Of a stretch of 64,000 bases of DNA, positions 16,828 through 26,943 are shown piece after piece. A program made the position numbers and the translations under genes. The first letter of the stretch is position 1; each line of letters begins with the position of its first letter. Below the pieces are notes generated by a model. That model did not search any database. It saw only the letters and a program-made list of their open reading frames with translations, and had not been told where the DNA came from. The DNA is from Afipia massiliensis (lineage in GTDB: Bacteria; Pseudomonadota; Alphaproteobacteria; Rhizobiales; Xanthobacteraceae): the NCBI RefSeq assembly GCF_001006325.2, contig NZ_LBIA02000001.1, positions 2,047,501-2,111,500 on the forward strand, in the 5' to 3' direction.

Positions 16828-16905
16828 CTAGTGTGGTTTTGGTTTGCAAGTCCGCAGACGGAACGTGCTGTAACAGTGATGCGGACTTGCAAACCACCAC
16901 ACTAG
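16828..16905. repeat. Palindromic element 2, overlapping the pgk stop codon
   Basis: Perfect 16-bp inner arms (16841-16856 and 16880-16895) bounded by CTAGTGTGGT (16828-16837) and ACCACACTAG (16896-16905). The sequence between the outer ends is unrelated to element 1, although both start CTAGTGT and end ACACTAG. Its terminal CTAG contains the pgk stop codon (TAG, complement of 16902-16904). Confidence 0.8.
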
Positions 16906-18095
16906 CGTACTCTAAGAACCTCGACGCCGGGCAAAGGTTTCCCTTCCATCCACTCAAGAAAGGCGCCGCCGGCGGTCGAAACGTAGGTGAAATCCTTGCC
17001 CACGCCAGCGTGGTTCAACGCCGCAACAGTGTCTCCGCCGCCTGCGACGGACACCAGTTTGCCGGCCTTGGTGCGTGCTGCCGCATATTTGGCGGCCTGA
17101 ACCGTACCACGGTCGAACGGCGACATTTCGAACGCGCCGAGCGGGCCGTTCCATACCAGCGTCGCGGCGTCGTCGATGGCCGCATCGATCCGCTTGATGG
17201 ACTGAGGGCCGACATCGAGGATCATGCCGCTTGCCGGGATGGCGTCGAGGCCACAGGCCTGCGAGGGCGCATTGGCTTCGAATTTCTCGGCGACCACGGC
17301 ATCGACCGGCAGGATGATCGCGCAGTTGGTGGAGTTCGCCTTGACGAGGATACGCAGCGCGGTGGCGGCGAGGTCCTTCTCACAAAGCGATTTGCCGACA
17401 TCGACGCCCTGCGCGTGCAGGAAGGTGTTGGCCATGCCGCCGCCGATCACCAGCGCATCGACCTTGCTGACGAGATTCTCCAGCAAATCGATCTTGGTCG
17501 AAACTTTCGAGCCGCCGACAATGGCGATCACCGGATGGACCGGCTGTTCCAGCGCTTTGCCCAGCGCATCGAGTTCGGCTTCCATGGTGCGGCCGGCATA
17601 GCCCGGCAGCACGCGGCCGAGGCCCTCTGTCGAGGCGTGAGCGCGGTGCGCGCAGGAGAAGGCGTCGTTGACCCAGATGTCGCCGAGTTTTGCAAGCTGC
17701 GCGACGAAGGTGGGATCGTTCTTTTCTTCGCCGGAATGAAAGCGGGTGTTCTCGAGACAGAGAATTTCACCGTTCTTCAGCCCCGCGACTGCTCTCTCGG
17801 CGATTTCGCCAACACAGTCGGGTGCGAACTCGACGTGACGCAGCAGCACGTAGCCGAGCGCAGTCGCAACAGGCTTTAGCGACTCCTTCGGGTCCGGCCC
17901 TTTTGGCCGTCCGAAATGTGCGAGGATCACGACTTTGCCGCCGGCTTGCGACAGCTCGATGATGGTCTTGGCGATGCGCTGCAGACGCGTGGTGTCGGAC
18001 ACGCGTCCGTTGTCCATCGGCACGTTGAGGTCGACGCGCAGCAGCACGCGCTTTCCCTTCACGTCGACATCATCGAGGGTGCGAAATCCGGACAT
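16902..18095 (-). CDS. pgk: Phosphoglycerate kinase
   Basis: 397 residues, full length. Substrate and nucleotide motifs: [67 protein letters not shown] and [15 protein letters not shown]. It transfers phosphate between 1,3-bisphosphoglycerate and ADP in glycolysis and the Calvin cycle. It follows gap by 44 bp on the same strand. The final codon and the stop fall in the end of palindromic element 2, so the native 3' end was probably replaced or trimmed by that insertion. Confidence 0.97.
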   Translation of the reverse strand: MSGFRTLDDVDVKGKRVLLRVDLNVPMDNGRVSDTTRLQRIAKTIIELSQAGGKVVILAHFGRPKGPDPKESLKPVATALGYVLLRHVEFAPDCVGEIAERAVAGLKNGEILCLENTRFHSGEEKNDPTFVAQLAKLGDIWVNDAFSCAHRAHASTEGLGRVLPGYAGRTMEAELDALGKALEQPVHPVIAIVGGSKVSTKIDLLENLVSKVDALVIGGGMANTFLHAQGVDVGKSLCEKDLAATALRILVKANSTNCAIILPVDAVVAEKFEANAPSQACGLDAIPASGMILDVGPQSIKRIDAAIDDAATLVWNGPLGAFEMSPFDRGTVQAAKYAAARTKAGKLVSVAGGGDTVAALNHAGVGKDFTYVSTAGGAFLEWMEGKPLPGVEVLRVR

Positions 18096-18139
18096 CAGGA
18101 CTCGTTGCGACTAACGGGTTGCGGTGAAGGCCGGTGAGA

Positions 18140-19147
18140 TCAGATCAGCTTGCTCATCGCAGCAGCCGTGTCGGCCATGCGGTTCGAGAAGCCCCACTCG
18201 TTGTCGTACCATGACAGCACGCGCACCAGCGTTCCGTTCTGCACCTTGGTCTGGTCGAAGGCGAAGGTGGACGAGTGGGCGTCGTGGTTGAAGTCGATCG
18301 AGACGTTCTGATCGCTTGTCGTGCCGAGGATGCCCTTCAGCTCCTGCTGGGCGGCGCGTTTGATCGCGTCGTTGATCTCTTCCTTGGACGTCGCGCGCTT
18401 GGCGACGATCTTGAGATCAATCACCGACACGTTCGGAGTAGGCACGCGGATCGCGACGCCGTCGAGCTTGCCCTGCAACTCCGGCAGCACGAGGCCGATG
18501 GCCTTCGCCGCACCCGTGGAGGTCGGGATCATCGACAGCGCAGCTGCACGGCCGCGATAGAGATCGCTGTGCATGGTGTCGAGCGTCGGCTGGTCGCCGG
18601 TGTAGGCATGGATCGTGGTCATGAAGCCGGTTTCGATGCCGACGGTGTCGTTCAGCACCTTGGCGACCGGCGCGAGGCAGTTCGTGGTGCAGGAACCGTT
18701 CGAGACGACGAGGTGATCCTTGGTGAGCTTGTCGTGGTTGACGCCGTAGACGATGGTCGCGTCCGCGCCATCCGACGGGGCGGAGACCAGCACGCGCTTG
18801 GCGCCTGCGGTCAGATGCGCCGATGCTTTGGCCTTGGCGCTGAAAATGCCGGTGCATTCCATCGCGATGTCGATGCCGAGGTCCTTCCACGGCAGGGTGG
18901 CCGGGTCGCGCACTGCGGTGACCTTGATCTTGCCGTTGCCGAGATTGATGGAATCGCCCTCGACCGTCACGGTGCCCGGGAACCGGCCATGCACGGAATC
19001 ATAGCGCAGCAGGTGGGCATTGGTTTCGACCGGGCCGAGGTCGTTGATGGCGACGACCTCGATGTCCGTGCGCTTGGATTCATAAATGGCCCGCAGGATG
19101 TTGCGGCCGATACGGCCAAATCCATTGATCGCGACACGAACTGCCAT
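18140..19147 (-). CDS. gap: Glyceraldehyde-3-phosphate dehydrogenase, type I
   Basis: 335 residues. NAD(P)-binding start [16 protein letters not shown], active-site [15 protein letters not shown] with the catalytic Cys, and the conserved [12 protein letters not shown] near the end. It oxidises glyceraldehyde-3-phosphate to 1,3-bisphosphoglycerate, or works in reverse in carbon fixation. It lies between tkt (95 bp from its true upstream neighbour) and pgk, so the three are probably one operon. ATG 19147 is preceded by GGAGAAG. Confidence 0.97.
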   Translation of the reverse strand: MAVRVAINGFGRIGRNILRAIYESKRTDIEVVAINDLGPVETNAHLLRYDSVHGRFPGTVTVEGDSINLGNGKIKVTAVRDPATLPWKDLGIDIAMECTGIFSAKAKASAHLTAGAKRVLVSAPSDGADATIVYGVNHDKLTKDHLVVSNGSCTTNCLAPVAKVLNDTVGIETGFMTTIHAYTGDQPTLDTMHSDLYRGRAAALSMIPTSTGAAKAIGLVLPELQGKLDGVAIRVPTPNVSVIDLKIVAKRATSKEEINDAIKRAAQQELKGILGTTSDQNVSIDFNHDAHSSTFAFDQTKVQNGTLVRVLSWYDNEWGFSNRMADTAAAMSKLI

Positions 19148-19242
19148 TCAACTTCTCCTCGATAGGTCGGAAATGACGATTTTCGAGGCGGTTTTTGCCC
19201 CGAATGACGCCACGATGCAATCACCTGAATCCCGAATGTTTA

Positions 19243-21234
19243 TCAGGCCTTCAGAGCAGCCTGCGCGGCCTCGGCGACGGCTTCCGCGGTGATCCCGAAA
19301 TGCCGGTACAGATCCTTGTAGGGGGCGCTGGCGCCGAACCCGTCCATGCCCACGAAAATGCCGTCTGAGCCGATGACCGCGTCCCAGCCCTGACGAATAG
19401 CGGCTTCAACGGCGATTTTCACCGGCGTATTGCCGATGATGGCGGCTTTTTGGGCCTTCGGCAGTTCCAGCAGCAGATCCATGCAGGGCACGGAAACCAC
19501 CCGCGTCGGAATGCCGCGCGCGGCAAGCAGTTTTTGCGCCTCGACCGCAAGCGAGACCTCTGAGCCGGACGCGAAGATCGAGACTTTCGCCTCGCCGTCG
19601 GCCTTGGAGATTTCGTAGGCGCCGGCAGCGCACTTGTTGTCGGCGTCGTTCGCCAAGCGAAGCTGCGGCAGGTTCTGGCGGGTCAGCGCCAGCACGCTGG
19701 GCCGATCCTTGGCTTGGAGTGCGAGCTGCCAGCATTCCAGCGTCTCGACCGTGTCGCAGGGCCGGAACACGTTGCAGTTCGGGATCGCGCGCAGCGCCGC
19801 CAGATGCTCGACCGGCTGATGGGTCGGGCCGTCCTCGCCGAGGCCGATCGAATCGTGGGTGAGAACGTGGATCGCACGTTCGCCCATCAAGGCCGCGAGC
19901 CGCAGCGCCGGGCGCAGATAGTCGGAGAACACGAGGAACGTGCCCGAATACGGAATCAGGCCGCCGTGCAGCGTCATGCCGTTCATCGCGGCCGCCATGC
20001 CGTGCTCGCGGATGCCGTAGTTGACGTAACGGCCGCCGTAGTTGTTGGCGGAGATCGCGACCATGCCTTTGACGCGGGTGTTGTTGGAGCCGGTGAGGTC
20101 CGCCGAACCGCCGATCATCTCGGGCACCGCTGCGCAGAGCACTTCGAGCGCCTGTTCGGACGCGGTGCGGGTGGCGATGTCCTTCGGGCTCGCGGCAAGA
20201 GAGGCTTTCATCGCCGCCACTGCGTCCGCGAGCGCCTTGGCGGGAAGCTCGCCCTTCACGCGGCGCTCGAATTCGGCGCGCGCGCCAGCGTCCTTGGTGC
20301 CGATGGTCTTGGTCCATGCCACGTGGGCATCCTTGCCACGCGATCCGGCCGCGCGCCAGGCGTCGAGAATATCCTGCGGAACTTCGAACGGTGCCGAATC
20401 CCACTTCAGGTTCTTGCGGGCGCCGGCGATTTCGTCCGCGCCGAGCGGCGAGCCGTGGGATTTTTCCGAGCCCGCCTTGTTCGGCGCACCGAAGCCGATC
20501 GTGGTCTTGCACGCGATCAGGGTGGGGCGGTCGGATTTTTGCGCGCGCGTCAGCGCGTCCGCAATGGCCTTCTGGTCATGGCCGTCGATACGCTCGGCAG
20601 CCCAGCCGGCGGACTCGAAACGCTTCACCTGATCGACCGAATCCGACAGCGAGATCGCGCCGTCGATGGAAATGCCGTTGTCGTCGAACAGCACGATCAG
20701 CTTGTTGAGCTTGAGGTGACCGGCAAACGCGATGGCTTCCTGGCTGATGCCTTCCATCAGGTCGCCGTCGGAAGCCAGCACGTAGGTATGGTGATCGACG
20801 ATGTCGCCGCCGAACTCGGCGGCCATGCGGCGCTCGGCCAGCGCCATGCCGACGGCGGTGGCGATGCCCTGGCCGAGCGGGCCGGTGGTGGTCTCGATGC
20901 CCGGCGTGATGAAGTTTTCCGGATGGCCCGGGGTCAGCGAGCCGAGCTGACGGAAGTTCTTGATCTGCTCGATGGTCATCGACGAATTGCCGGTGAGATA
21001 CAGCAGCGCATAGAGCAGCATCGAGCCGTGGCCGGCGGACAGCACGAAACGGTCGCGGTCCGGCCAGGCCGGGTCGCTGGCGTCGAATTTAAGGAACTGC
21101 GTGAACAGCACGGTGGCGACGTCGGCCGCGCCCATGGGCAGGCCGGGATGGCCCGATTTCGCCTTTTCCACGGCGTCCATGGCCAGTGCGCGAATCGCAT
21201 TGGCCATACGGGAGGGGTCGACACGCACAGTCAT
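19243..21234 (-). CDS. tkt: Transketolase
   Basis: 663 residues from ATG 21234 ([15 protein letters not shown]) with AGGCGG upstream; the frame extends to 21348, but that part does not look like transketolase. Thiamine-diphosphate site: [17 protein letters not shown] and [12 protein letters not shown]. Pyrimidine and transketolase motifs: [14 protein letters not shown] and [15 protein letters not shown]. It moves two-carbon units between sugar phosphates in the pentose phosphate and Calvin cycles. It is the first gene of the minus-strand tkt-gap-pgk-fba run and is divergent from the DUF4164/zapA pair. Confidence 0.96.
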   Translation of the reverse strand: MTVRVDPSRMANAIRALAMDAVEKAKSGHPGLPMGAADVATVLFTQFLKFDASDPAWPDRDRFVLSAGHGSMLLYALLYLTGNSSMTIEQIKNFRQLGSLTPGHPENFITPGIETTTGPLGQGIATAVGMALAERRMAAEFGGDIVDHHTYVLASDGDLMEGISQEAIAFAGHLKLNKLIVLFDDNGISIDGAISLSDSVDQVKRFESAGWAAERIDGHDQKAIADALTRAQKSDRPTLIACKTTIGFGAPNKAGSEKSHGSPLGADEIAGARKNLKWDSAPFEVPQDILDAWRAAGSRGKDAHVAWTKTIGTKDAGARAEFERRVKGELPAKALADAVAAMKASLAASPKDIATRTASEQALEVLCAAVPEMIGGSADLTGSNNTRVKGMVAISANNYGGRYVNYGIREHGMAAAMNGMTLHGGLIPYSGTFLVFSDYLRPALRLAALMGERAIHVLTHDSIGLGEDGPTHQPVEHLAALRAIPNCNVFRPCDTVETLECWQLALQAKDRPSVLALTRQNLPQLRLANDADNKCAAGAYEISKADGEAKVSIFASGSEVSLAVEAQKLLAARGIPTRVVSVPCMDLLLELPKAQKAAIIGNTPVKIAVEAAIRQGWDAVIGSDGIFVGMDGFGASAPYKDLYRHFGITAEAVAEAAQAALKA

Positions 21235-21502
21235 GGGATGTCCGCCTGACATTCGATGTGGGAAGTGGCCGTATGTCTCAAAAATGCCACGGCCGGGGAA
21301 GCTTTCGCAGGGTGGATAGCATCGTGAAACCCTTGAGTCCAAGGGCATTACGGCCTTTTCGCCGTGAGTTTTCGCTTTGTGTGCATAGCTTGCGGCCAGC
21401 GTTGCGCGCGGCTCGTCCGGGTCGTAAATTTACCCGCCTAAATGCTTGCCGGTTCGCTGCTTTTCAAGCCGGGCCAGAGTCGAAAAAGGCCGCCGTTCCG
21501 TG

Positions 21503-21832
21503 ATGACCGACCGCAGTGCCAACGGTTTTGCCAATCCAGAGCCCGCACCTGCCGGTGCGAGCGACATCGAACTCGCCACGCGGCGGCTGGCGGCGGCGCT
21601 CGATGCGCTTGAAAGCGCCGTGGAGCGGCGGAGGGAATCCGACCGCATCGACGATGATCTGGGCGCGCGGATCCAGTCGCTCGGCGCCGATCGCTCGCGC
21701 CTCGCCAACGAACTCGATGGAACGCTGGTGCGCTCGCGCGCGCTGGAGCGGACCAATCGCGAGATCGCGGAACGCCTCGATGTCGCCATCGACACCATCC
21801 GCTCGGTGATCGATTCGGGAGAATCTCCATGA
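21503..21832 (+). CDS. DUF4164 coiled-coil protein
   Basis: 109 residues from ATG 21503 (MTDRSANGFANPEP); an in-frame start at 21446 is unlikely. A short disordered start is followed by heptad-rich sequence (LATRRLAAALDALESAVERRRE, then SRLANELDGTLVRSRALERTN). It overlaps zapA by four bases (ATGA), so translation is coupled. This pairing with zapA is usual in Rhizobiales. A cell-division-associated role is inferred from position only. Confidence 0.85.
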   Translation: MTDRSANGFANPEPAPAGASDIELATRRLAAALDALESAVERRRESDRIDDDLGARIQSLGADRSRLANELDGTLVRSRALERTNREIAERLDVAIDTIRSVIDSGESP

Positions 21833-22212
21833 GCCACATCAACGTCACCATCAACGGCCGGCAGTACCGCATGGCCTGCGAGGCCGGGCAGGAAAGCCGG
21901 CTGCTGCGGCTGGCGGAAAGCCTGGAGGCCCGCATCGCCAGCCTGCGCGGCAAGTTCGGCGAGATCGGTGATGGACGCCTGACCGTGATGGCCGCGCTCA
22001 CCGTTGCTGACGAACTGGTGGATGCCGGGCAGCGTATCCGCGCGCTCGAGGAAGAACTCAACGCCCTGCGCGACGTCCGTGTCGTCGCGGCCGACCGCGC
22101 CCGGGCGACCCAATCGGCCGTCGCCAATGCGCTGAATTCAGCCTCCGACCGGATCGAGAAAATGACCCAGGCGCTGAATCGCCCGGCCCGCAACGGCATC
22201 GCGATCGGCTGA
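21829..22212 (+). CDS. zapA: Cell division protein ZapA
   Basis: 127 residues. The amino half has the ZapA pattern: HINVTINGRQYRMACEAGQE, LLRLAESLEARIASLRGKFG, LTVMAALTVADELVDAGQRI. A coiled coil follows (IRALEEELNALRDV). ZapA cross-links FtsZ protofilaments at the septum. It overlaps the DUF4164 gene and is followed by the 6S RNA gene and then 5-formyl-THF cyclo-ligase, the same order as zapA-ssrS-ygfA in enterobacteria. Confidence 0.9.
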   Translation: MSHINVTINGRQYRMACEAGQESRLLRLAESLEARIASLRGKFGEIGDGRLTVMAALTVADELVDAGQRIRALEEELNALRDVRVVAADRARATQSAVANALNSASDRIEKMTQALNRPARNGIAIG

Positions 22213-22299
22213 CGATTGACGGCGGCACCGCTGGCGCTCCGGCGTGATCGTGACTACATTGGTCAGGCGAGGCTGCGTCGCGCGTCAGAAGCCATAATA

Positions 22300-22470
22300 T
22301 CCCCGGGGCCTTATCGATCCTTCAGGGAACTGTCCCTGGCCGGATCCGTGGATCCGGTCACATGGTGCCCACCTACTTTCGTAGGTGCTCCGGGATCGAG
22401 TGCTTCAACGGCCATCGTGGCTTCGCACTTTCTTTTCGCCTCCGCCCCTTTCGCGCAGGAGAGGTGACAA
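22300..22470 (+). ncRNA. ssrS: 6S RNA
   Basis: Non-coding sequence between zapA and the cyclo-ligase gene, the conserved location of 6S RNA. It folds as a long interrupted hairpin. TTATCGATCC (22311-22320) faces GGGATCGAG near 22392-22400. Inner helices are CAGGGA/TCCCTG, GGATCC/GGATCC and ACCTAC/GTAGGT, and an unpaired bulge mimics an open promoter. 6S RNA binds the housekeeping RNA polymerase holoenzyme and modulates transcription in stationary phase. The ends are uncertain by about 15 bases. A possible -10 (CATAAT, 22293-22298) lies just upstream. Confidence 0.75.
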
Positions 22471-22482
22471 GGACTCTCCGCG

Positions 22483-23073
22483 GTGGATGGAAATAAATTT
22501 CTCGACAATCTGAAAGACGATTTCCGGCGCGGCGCGCTGGCGCAGCGGGACGCGTTGAGCGTCGAAGCGCGCGCCGATGCTGCGAGGGTCATCGCAGCGG
22601 CGTCCCTGCCGGTCGAACTGCCGCCCGGTGTCATCGTCGCGGGCTACTCGCCAATCAACAACGAACTCGATCCGTATCCATTGATGCGAGCGCTTGCGGA
22701 CAAAGGCGCCACGCTGGCGCTGCCGGTTATCATCGCGCGAAATGAGGCTCTGATCTTTCGTGCGTGGCAGCCCGACGAGGGGCTCGTGCGCGGGCCTTTC
22801 GGGATTTTCCAGCCATCGTCTGACGCGGATGAGGTCGATCCGGACATCGTGTTGGTGCCGCTCGCGGCCTTCGATCGCGCCGGTCACCGCATCGGCTATG
22901 GCCGCGGCTATTACGACCGCACCCTGCAGGACCTGCGTACCATCAAGAAAATCACCGTCATTGGCGTCGCGTTCGCGGTGCAGGAAATCGAAACTGTGCC
23001 GCGACTTCCGCACGACGAACAGCTCGATTGTGTGCTAACGGAACGCGAACTGATCGATCTGCGGGGGTTGTAA
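22483..23073 (+). CDS. 5-formyltetrahydrofolate cyclo-ligase
   Basis: 196 residues from GTG 22483 (VDGNKFLDNLKDDFRRG); no better ATG lies near. ATP-dependent cyclisation of 5-formyl-THF to 5,10-methenyl-THF is the family reaction. Motifs: LPVIIARNEALIFRAW, DIVLVPLAAFDRAGHRIGYG and the signature GRGYYDRTL. It lies 12 to 30 bases after the 6S RNA region and may be processed from the same transcript, as in other bacteria. The next gene starts directly after its stop. Confidence 0.9.
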   Translation: MDGNKFLDNLKDDFRRGALAQRDALSVEARADAARVIAAASLPVELPPGVIVAGYSPINNELDPYPLMRALADKGATLALPVIIARNEALIFRAWQPDEGLVRGPFGIFQPSSDADEVDPDIVLVPLAAFDRAGHRIGYGRGYYDRTLQDLRTIKKITVIGVAFAVQEIETVPRLPHDEQLDCVLTERELIDLRGL

Positions 23074-23892
23074 GTGCGCATTCTGTTTGTTGGCGATGTG
23101 GTGGGACGCAGCGGCCGCGTGGCCGTCAACGAAACGCTTCCGGGTCTGATCCGCGACTGGATACTCGATCTGGTCGTTGTGAACGGCGAGAATGCCGCCG
23201 GCGGTTTCGGCATCACCGAAGCAATTTATCATGAATTGCTGGAAGCCGGCGCGGACGCGATCACGCTCGGCAATCATTCGTGGGATCAGCGCGAGGCGCT
23301 GGTCTTCATCGAACGCGCGCCCCGCCTGATCCGTCCGGCGAATTTTCCGCCCGGCACGCCGGGCCGCGGCGCTGCGCTGATCGATACCCGGAACGGCAAG
23401 CGCGCATTGGTCATCAACGGCATCGGGCGCGTCTTCATGCAGCCGTTCGACGATCCTTTCGCCATCATCGACCGCGAACTGAATGCATGTCCGCTGCGCG
23501 AGGTCGCCGATGCGGTTGTTGTTGATTTTCACGGCGAAGCGTCGAGCGAAAAACAGGCGATCGGCTATTTCTGCGACGGCCGCGCCAGTCTCGTGGTCGG
23601 TACGCACACCCATGTGCCGACTTCGGATCATCGTATTCTTCCCTCCGGCACGGCCTACATGACCGACGCGGGCATGACGGGAGATTATGAATCCATCATC
23701 GGGATGCAGCGCGATGAGCCGCTTGGGCGCTTTCAGCGCGGCTATCCGGCGGGACGTTTCGAACCTGCGGAGGGTGTCGCGACCTTGAGCGGCATCGCGG
23801 TCGAGACCGATGACACGACCGGCCTTGCAACGCGTGTGGCCGCTGTGCGGATCGGTCCGCTGCTGGAACGGGCCGTGCCGGATTTCTGGTAA
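23074..23892 (+). CDS. YmdB-type metallophosphoesterase (TIGR00282 family)
   Basis: 272 residues from GTG 23074, directly after the previous TAA. Metal-binding motifs of the family are in order: LFVGDVVGRSGR, VVNGENAAGGFG, TLGNHSWDQREA, VDFHGEASSEKQA, GTHTHVPTSDH and MTDAGMTGDYESIIGM. In Firmicutes the homologue hydrolyses 2',3'-cyclic nucleotides and affects RNA turnover and biofilm; the activity here is inferred from family. It is translationally coupled to the cyclo-ligase. Confidence 0.9.
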   Translation: MRILFVGDVVGRSGRVAVNETLPGLIRDWILDLVVVNGENAAGGFGITEAIYHELLEAGADAITLGNHSWDQREALVFIERAPRLIRPANFPPGTPGRGAALIDTRNGKRALVINGIGRVFMQPFDDPFAIIDRELNACPLREVADAVVVDFHGEASSEKQAIGYFCDGRASLVVGTHTHVPTSDHRILPSGTAYMTDAGMTGDYESIIGMQRDEPLGRFQRGYPAGRFEPAEGVATLSGIAVETDDTTGLATRVAAVRIGPLLERAVPDFW

Positions 23893-23896
23893 ACCT

Positions 23897-24008
23897 CGTC
23901 ATTGCGAGCCAACGGGTCCGGCTTCGCCGGCCCGATGACAGGCTCCGCGAAGCAATCCATTCTTGGAATACGAAAGCTGGATTGCTTCAAACGCTCCTCG
24001 CAATGACG
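23897..24008. repeat. Palindromic intergenic repeat, family B
   Basis: Begins CGTCATTGCGAG and ends CTCGCAATGACG, with inner inverted motifs GAAGCAATCCA and TGGATTGCTTC; it also includes an extra hairpin (GGGTCCGGCTTCGCCGGCCC). Other copies are at 32994 and 34219. It lies between the phosphoesterase and the convergent chemoreceptor gene. Confidence 0.8.
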
Positions 24009-24035
24009 TTGCAAGAACTTTTGCTCAGGATCAGC

Positions 24036-25787
24036 TCAGATCTTATACGCCGTTCTGAACCCGCCCCAATGACGGCCCCTGACGCGGATCGGCACGTCGA
24101 TCTCGCGCATCATGATCGTTTTGCCGTTGCCCATGTCGCGGGCATAGCTCTGGATCAGATAGGAGCGGATATTGCGGCCCGCGGCGAGCCCTGCGGGATC
24201 GTTGAAAATGCGGCGGTTGCGCGAGTTCGCGGTGTTCCAGGCGATGTCGCCGGCACGTTGCGGATGCGAATACAGCTTGTTGTGGACTGGCAGGTAGCCG
24301 TTGCGGTCGATCGCCACGGAAAACGCGAGACGTGAGTCCTTCGCGAGGAAGCTTTCCTGAAATTCCGGCAGCGCCCGGTCGGCCCAGTTGAGAAACCGCG
24401 TGCGATACTGCACCGGATCGGAGCCCTCGATTTTCACGTAATCTTCGTCGAACAGATCATCGAGGGTGATGTCACCCTTGGCGACGGCGTTCTCGAAGAT
24501 CTTCGTGATCGTATCGCCGGCTTCCATGGCCCGCGTCACGAACTCGGTGTTCTCGTCGTGAATGCTCCAGACCTTGTCTTCGATCCTGTCCTTGAGCGCA
24601 GCGTCGGGTGATACGAATTCGGCCAGCGCGCCGCCGGCGGTTTGTCCGGTCACGCGGATGCTGCACACACCGATATCTCCCAGTGTCGCTTTCAGCACCT
24701 GATGTGATGGAATGGACCCGGCGCCCGCGCCGCCGATCAGGAGGCCGTCGATGGAAATCTCGAATACCTCGGCCTTGATCGGGGAGGGCTGGGTGCCGAT
24801 CTCGATCTGAAGGCGGCACGGCATGCGCTCGGCCTTGCGTTCCTCGTTTTCGTTCTGGCGCAGCAGAACCGCGCAGCGCGTTTTCAGCTTCTCGGCAAAC
24901 ATCGTCACGGCCTTGCCGGCCTGCGCGACGCTCTCGCCGTGGGCTTCGGCTTCCTTGGCGGCGTTGTCGATCTCGGCGCTGCTGGTGCCGACCGAAGCGA
25001 TGAACTGCGAAGCAGAGGCTGCGTTTTGCGTGATCTCGCCGGTGGTTTCGTTTTGCTCGGCCACCGCGCCGTTGACGTGCGCGAACACCGGCTTGATGGC
25101 GTCGATGGCGGCGGAGATCCGATGCACCGCGTCGAACGACGTTGCGGCGTCCTGCTGCAGGGCGTCGATCTTGGCCTTGATTTCCTCGGTTGCGTTCTGG
25201 GTCTGGACCGCGAGCGCTTTGACCTCGGACGCGACGACCGCGAACCCGCGGCCTGCAGAACCGGCGCGCGCCGCTTCGATGGTGGAATTCAGCGCGAGCA
25301 GCGTGGTCTGCTTGGCGATGGTCGCGATCAGGTTGACGACGTTGCCGATGGCCGCTGAGGACTCGCGCAGACGGTCGACATTGAGGCTGGCTTCGCGCGC
25401 CGCGGCGCTGGCCTCATCCGCGAGCTTGCTGGCGTTGCGCACCTGAGTGCCGATGCCGTGGGCCGATTGGGTGAATTTTTCCGCCGCCTGCGAAAACGTC
25501 TCTGCTGTGGCCTGCGCGTCGCTGGTGCGGTCGGTCAGGGCGTCGGCGCGATGACGGATGGCGTACAGGGTGGTCGCGGTGGATTGCGCCCCGCTGGCCA
25601 CCGAGTTCGCCGCACGCTCGAGCTGGCGGATCATCGCCACCAGTTCAAGTTCCAGCAGTTCGAGAATCTCGCGGGCCGAGTCGTGATCGGCGGCCGCAAC
25701 GGGCTCAGGCGCCGTCACCGGCGCGTCGAGGGACGTATCCGGCTTGACCTGTTCTGGCAGCCGCTTCCGAAAAAGACCGAACGCCAT
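24036..25787 (-). CDS. Soluble methyl-accepting chemotaxis protein with PilZ-like and Cache-like domains
   Basis: 583 residues without a signal peptide or transmembrane helix. Residues about 45-300 form the signalling coiled coil, with the hairpin tip IAKQTTLLALNSTIEAARAG and GRGFAVVASEVKALA. Residues about 305-400 look like PilZ: an Arg-rich start (ERKAERMPCR) and EISIDGLLIGG in place of D/NxSxxG. The carboxyl part (about 450-583) matches a conserved chemoreceptor sensory module: RNRRIFNDPAGLAAGRN, DMGNGKTIMMREID, PIRVRGRHWGGFRTAY. It would act in the cytoplasm and may couple c-di-GMP to CheA. No chemotaxis genes are adjacent. Confidence 0.85.
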   Translation of the reverse strand: MAFGLFRKRLPEQVKPDTSLDAPVTAPEPVAAADHDSAREILELLELELVAMIRQLERAANSVASGAQSTATTLYAIRHRADALTDRTSDAQATAETFSQAAEKFTQSAHGIGTQVRNASKLADEASAAAREASLNVDRLRESSAAIGNVVNLIATIAKQTTLLALNSTIEAARAGSAGRGFAVVASEVKALAVQTQNATEEIKAKIDALQQDAATSFDAVHRISAAIDAIKPVFAHVNGAVAEQNETTGEITQNAASASQFIASVGTSSAEIDNAAKEAEAHGESVAQAGKAVTMFAEKLKTRCAVLLRQNENEERKAERMPCRLQIEIGTQPSPIKAEVFEISIDGLLIGGAGAGSIPSHQVLKATLGDIGVCSIRVTGQTAGGALAEFVSPDAALKDRIEDKVWSIHDENTEFVTRAMEAGDTITKIFENAVAKGDITLDDLFDEDYVKIEGSDPVQYRTRFLNWADRALPEFQESFLAKDSRLAFSVAIDRNGYLPVHNKLYSHPQRAGDIAWNTANSRNRRIFNDPAGLAAGRNIRSYLIQSYARDMGNGKTIMMREIDVPIRVRGRHWGGFRTAYKI

Positions 25788-26017
25788 AAGGGGGCTCTAA
25801 AATATGTGCAATAGGTAGGCATTATCGCACCCCGGCATGAAGTCATGGTTAACTTTTGCCGCTGTCATGGCCGGCCGGGCGTATCGCCGTACCGAAAATC
25901 GGGCGTTCTGCCTTTAAATTTGACCGTTCCCGGAATATAACGCCGCCCCGCCGGGCGGTTGCGTTAACAATGCCCGGGAATCATGCAACGCGTCGCTGAA
26001 CACCCGAGAGATTTCCG

Positions 26018-26764
26018 ATGGCCGGTCATTCCCAATTCAAGAACATCATGCACCGCAAGGGCAAGCAGGACGCCATGCGGTCCAAGATGTTCGGCAAGCT
26101 CGCGCGTGAAATCACGGTGGCGGCGAAGCTGGGAACTCCGGACCCGGCGATGAACCCCCGCCTGCGGCTGGCGATCACGGCGGCCCGTGCTGAAAATGTG
26201 CCCAAGGACAACATCGAGCGCGCCATCAAGAAGGCGCTCGGCAACGAGGGCGAAAACTACGATGAGATCCGTTACGAGGGCTACGGTCCCGGCGGCGTCG
26301 CGGTGATCGTCGAGGCGCTGACCGACAACCGCAATCGCGCTGCGTCGGACATCCGGTCCTACTTCACCAAGTCTGGCGGCAATCTCGGCGAAACCGGCTC
26401 GGTATCCTTCATGTTCGACCGCGTCGGCGTGATCGAATACGACGCCAAGGTCGGGTCCGATGACGCCATGCTGGAAGCCGCGATCGAGGCCGGCGCCGAC
26501 GATGTGGCGTCGAGCGAAGACGGCCATGAAGTCTTCGCTTCGCCGGAGACGTTCCGCGAAGTGGCCAAGGCGCTGGAAGCGAAGTTCGGCGAAGCGCGCA
26601 AGGCAGCGCTGGTGTGGAAGCCGCAGAACACCATTACGGTCGACGATGAGACCGGCGAGAAGCTGTTCAAGCTGCTCGATCTCCTGAACGAGCATGATGA
26701 CGTCCAGAACGTCTATGCGAATTTCGAGGTGTCGGACGCCCTCGCGGCCAAGATGAGTGCGTAA
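26018..26764 (+). CDS. yebC: YebC/PmpR-family DNA-binding or translation-related protein
   Basis: 248 residues, full length. Family signature [18 protein letters not shown] at the start, then [36 protein letters not shown] and [19 protein letters not shown]. YebC proteins are transcriptional regulators in some bacteria, and recent work ties the family to ribosome function. It is often next to ruvC; here mgtE lies between them. Confidence 0.95.
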   Translation: MAGHSQFKNIMHRKGKQDAMRSKMFGKLAREITVAAKLGTPDPAMNPRLRLAITAARAENVPKDNIERAIKKALGNEGENYDEIRYEGYGPGGVAVIVEALTDNRNRAASDIRSYFTKSGGNLGETGSVSFMFDRVGVIEYDAKVGSDDAMLEAAIEAGADDVASSEDGHEVFASPETFREVAKALEAKFGEARKAALVWKPQNTITVDDETGEKLFKLLDLLNEHDDVQNVYANFEVSDALAAKMSA

Positions 26765-26943
26765 GGCCGAACAGACCCCATCCCTGAAGATTTTTTCTTG
26801 ACGTCGCCCTGCTGAAGGATCATGTCAGCCGCGGGGGCGCGTCCGCTCGCGTTCGATGCCCATCACTGGAAACCAATCAACTATGCCAAGCGACAGTCCA
26901 CGTATTTCGCCGACAATGGTCCCAGTGGTCTAGAGCACCTGTC

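Noticed and set aside
19714-21249. 511-codon open frame antisense to transketolase
   Set aside because: High-GC shadow of tkt; arginine- and glycine-rich translation without domains or a ribosome binding site.
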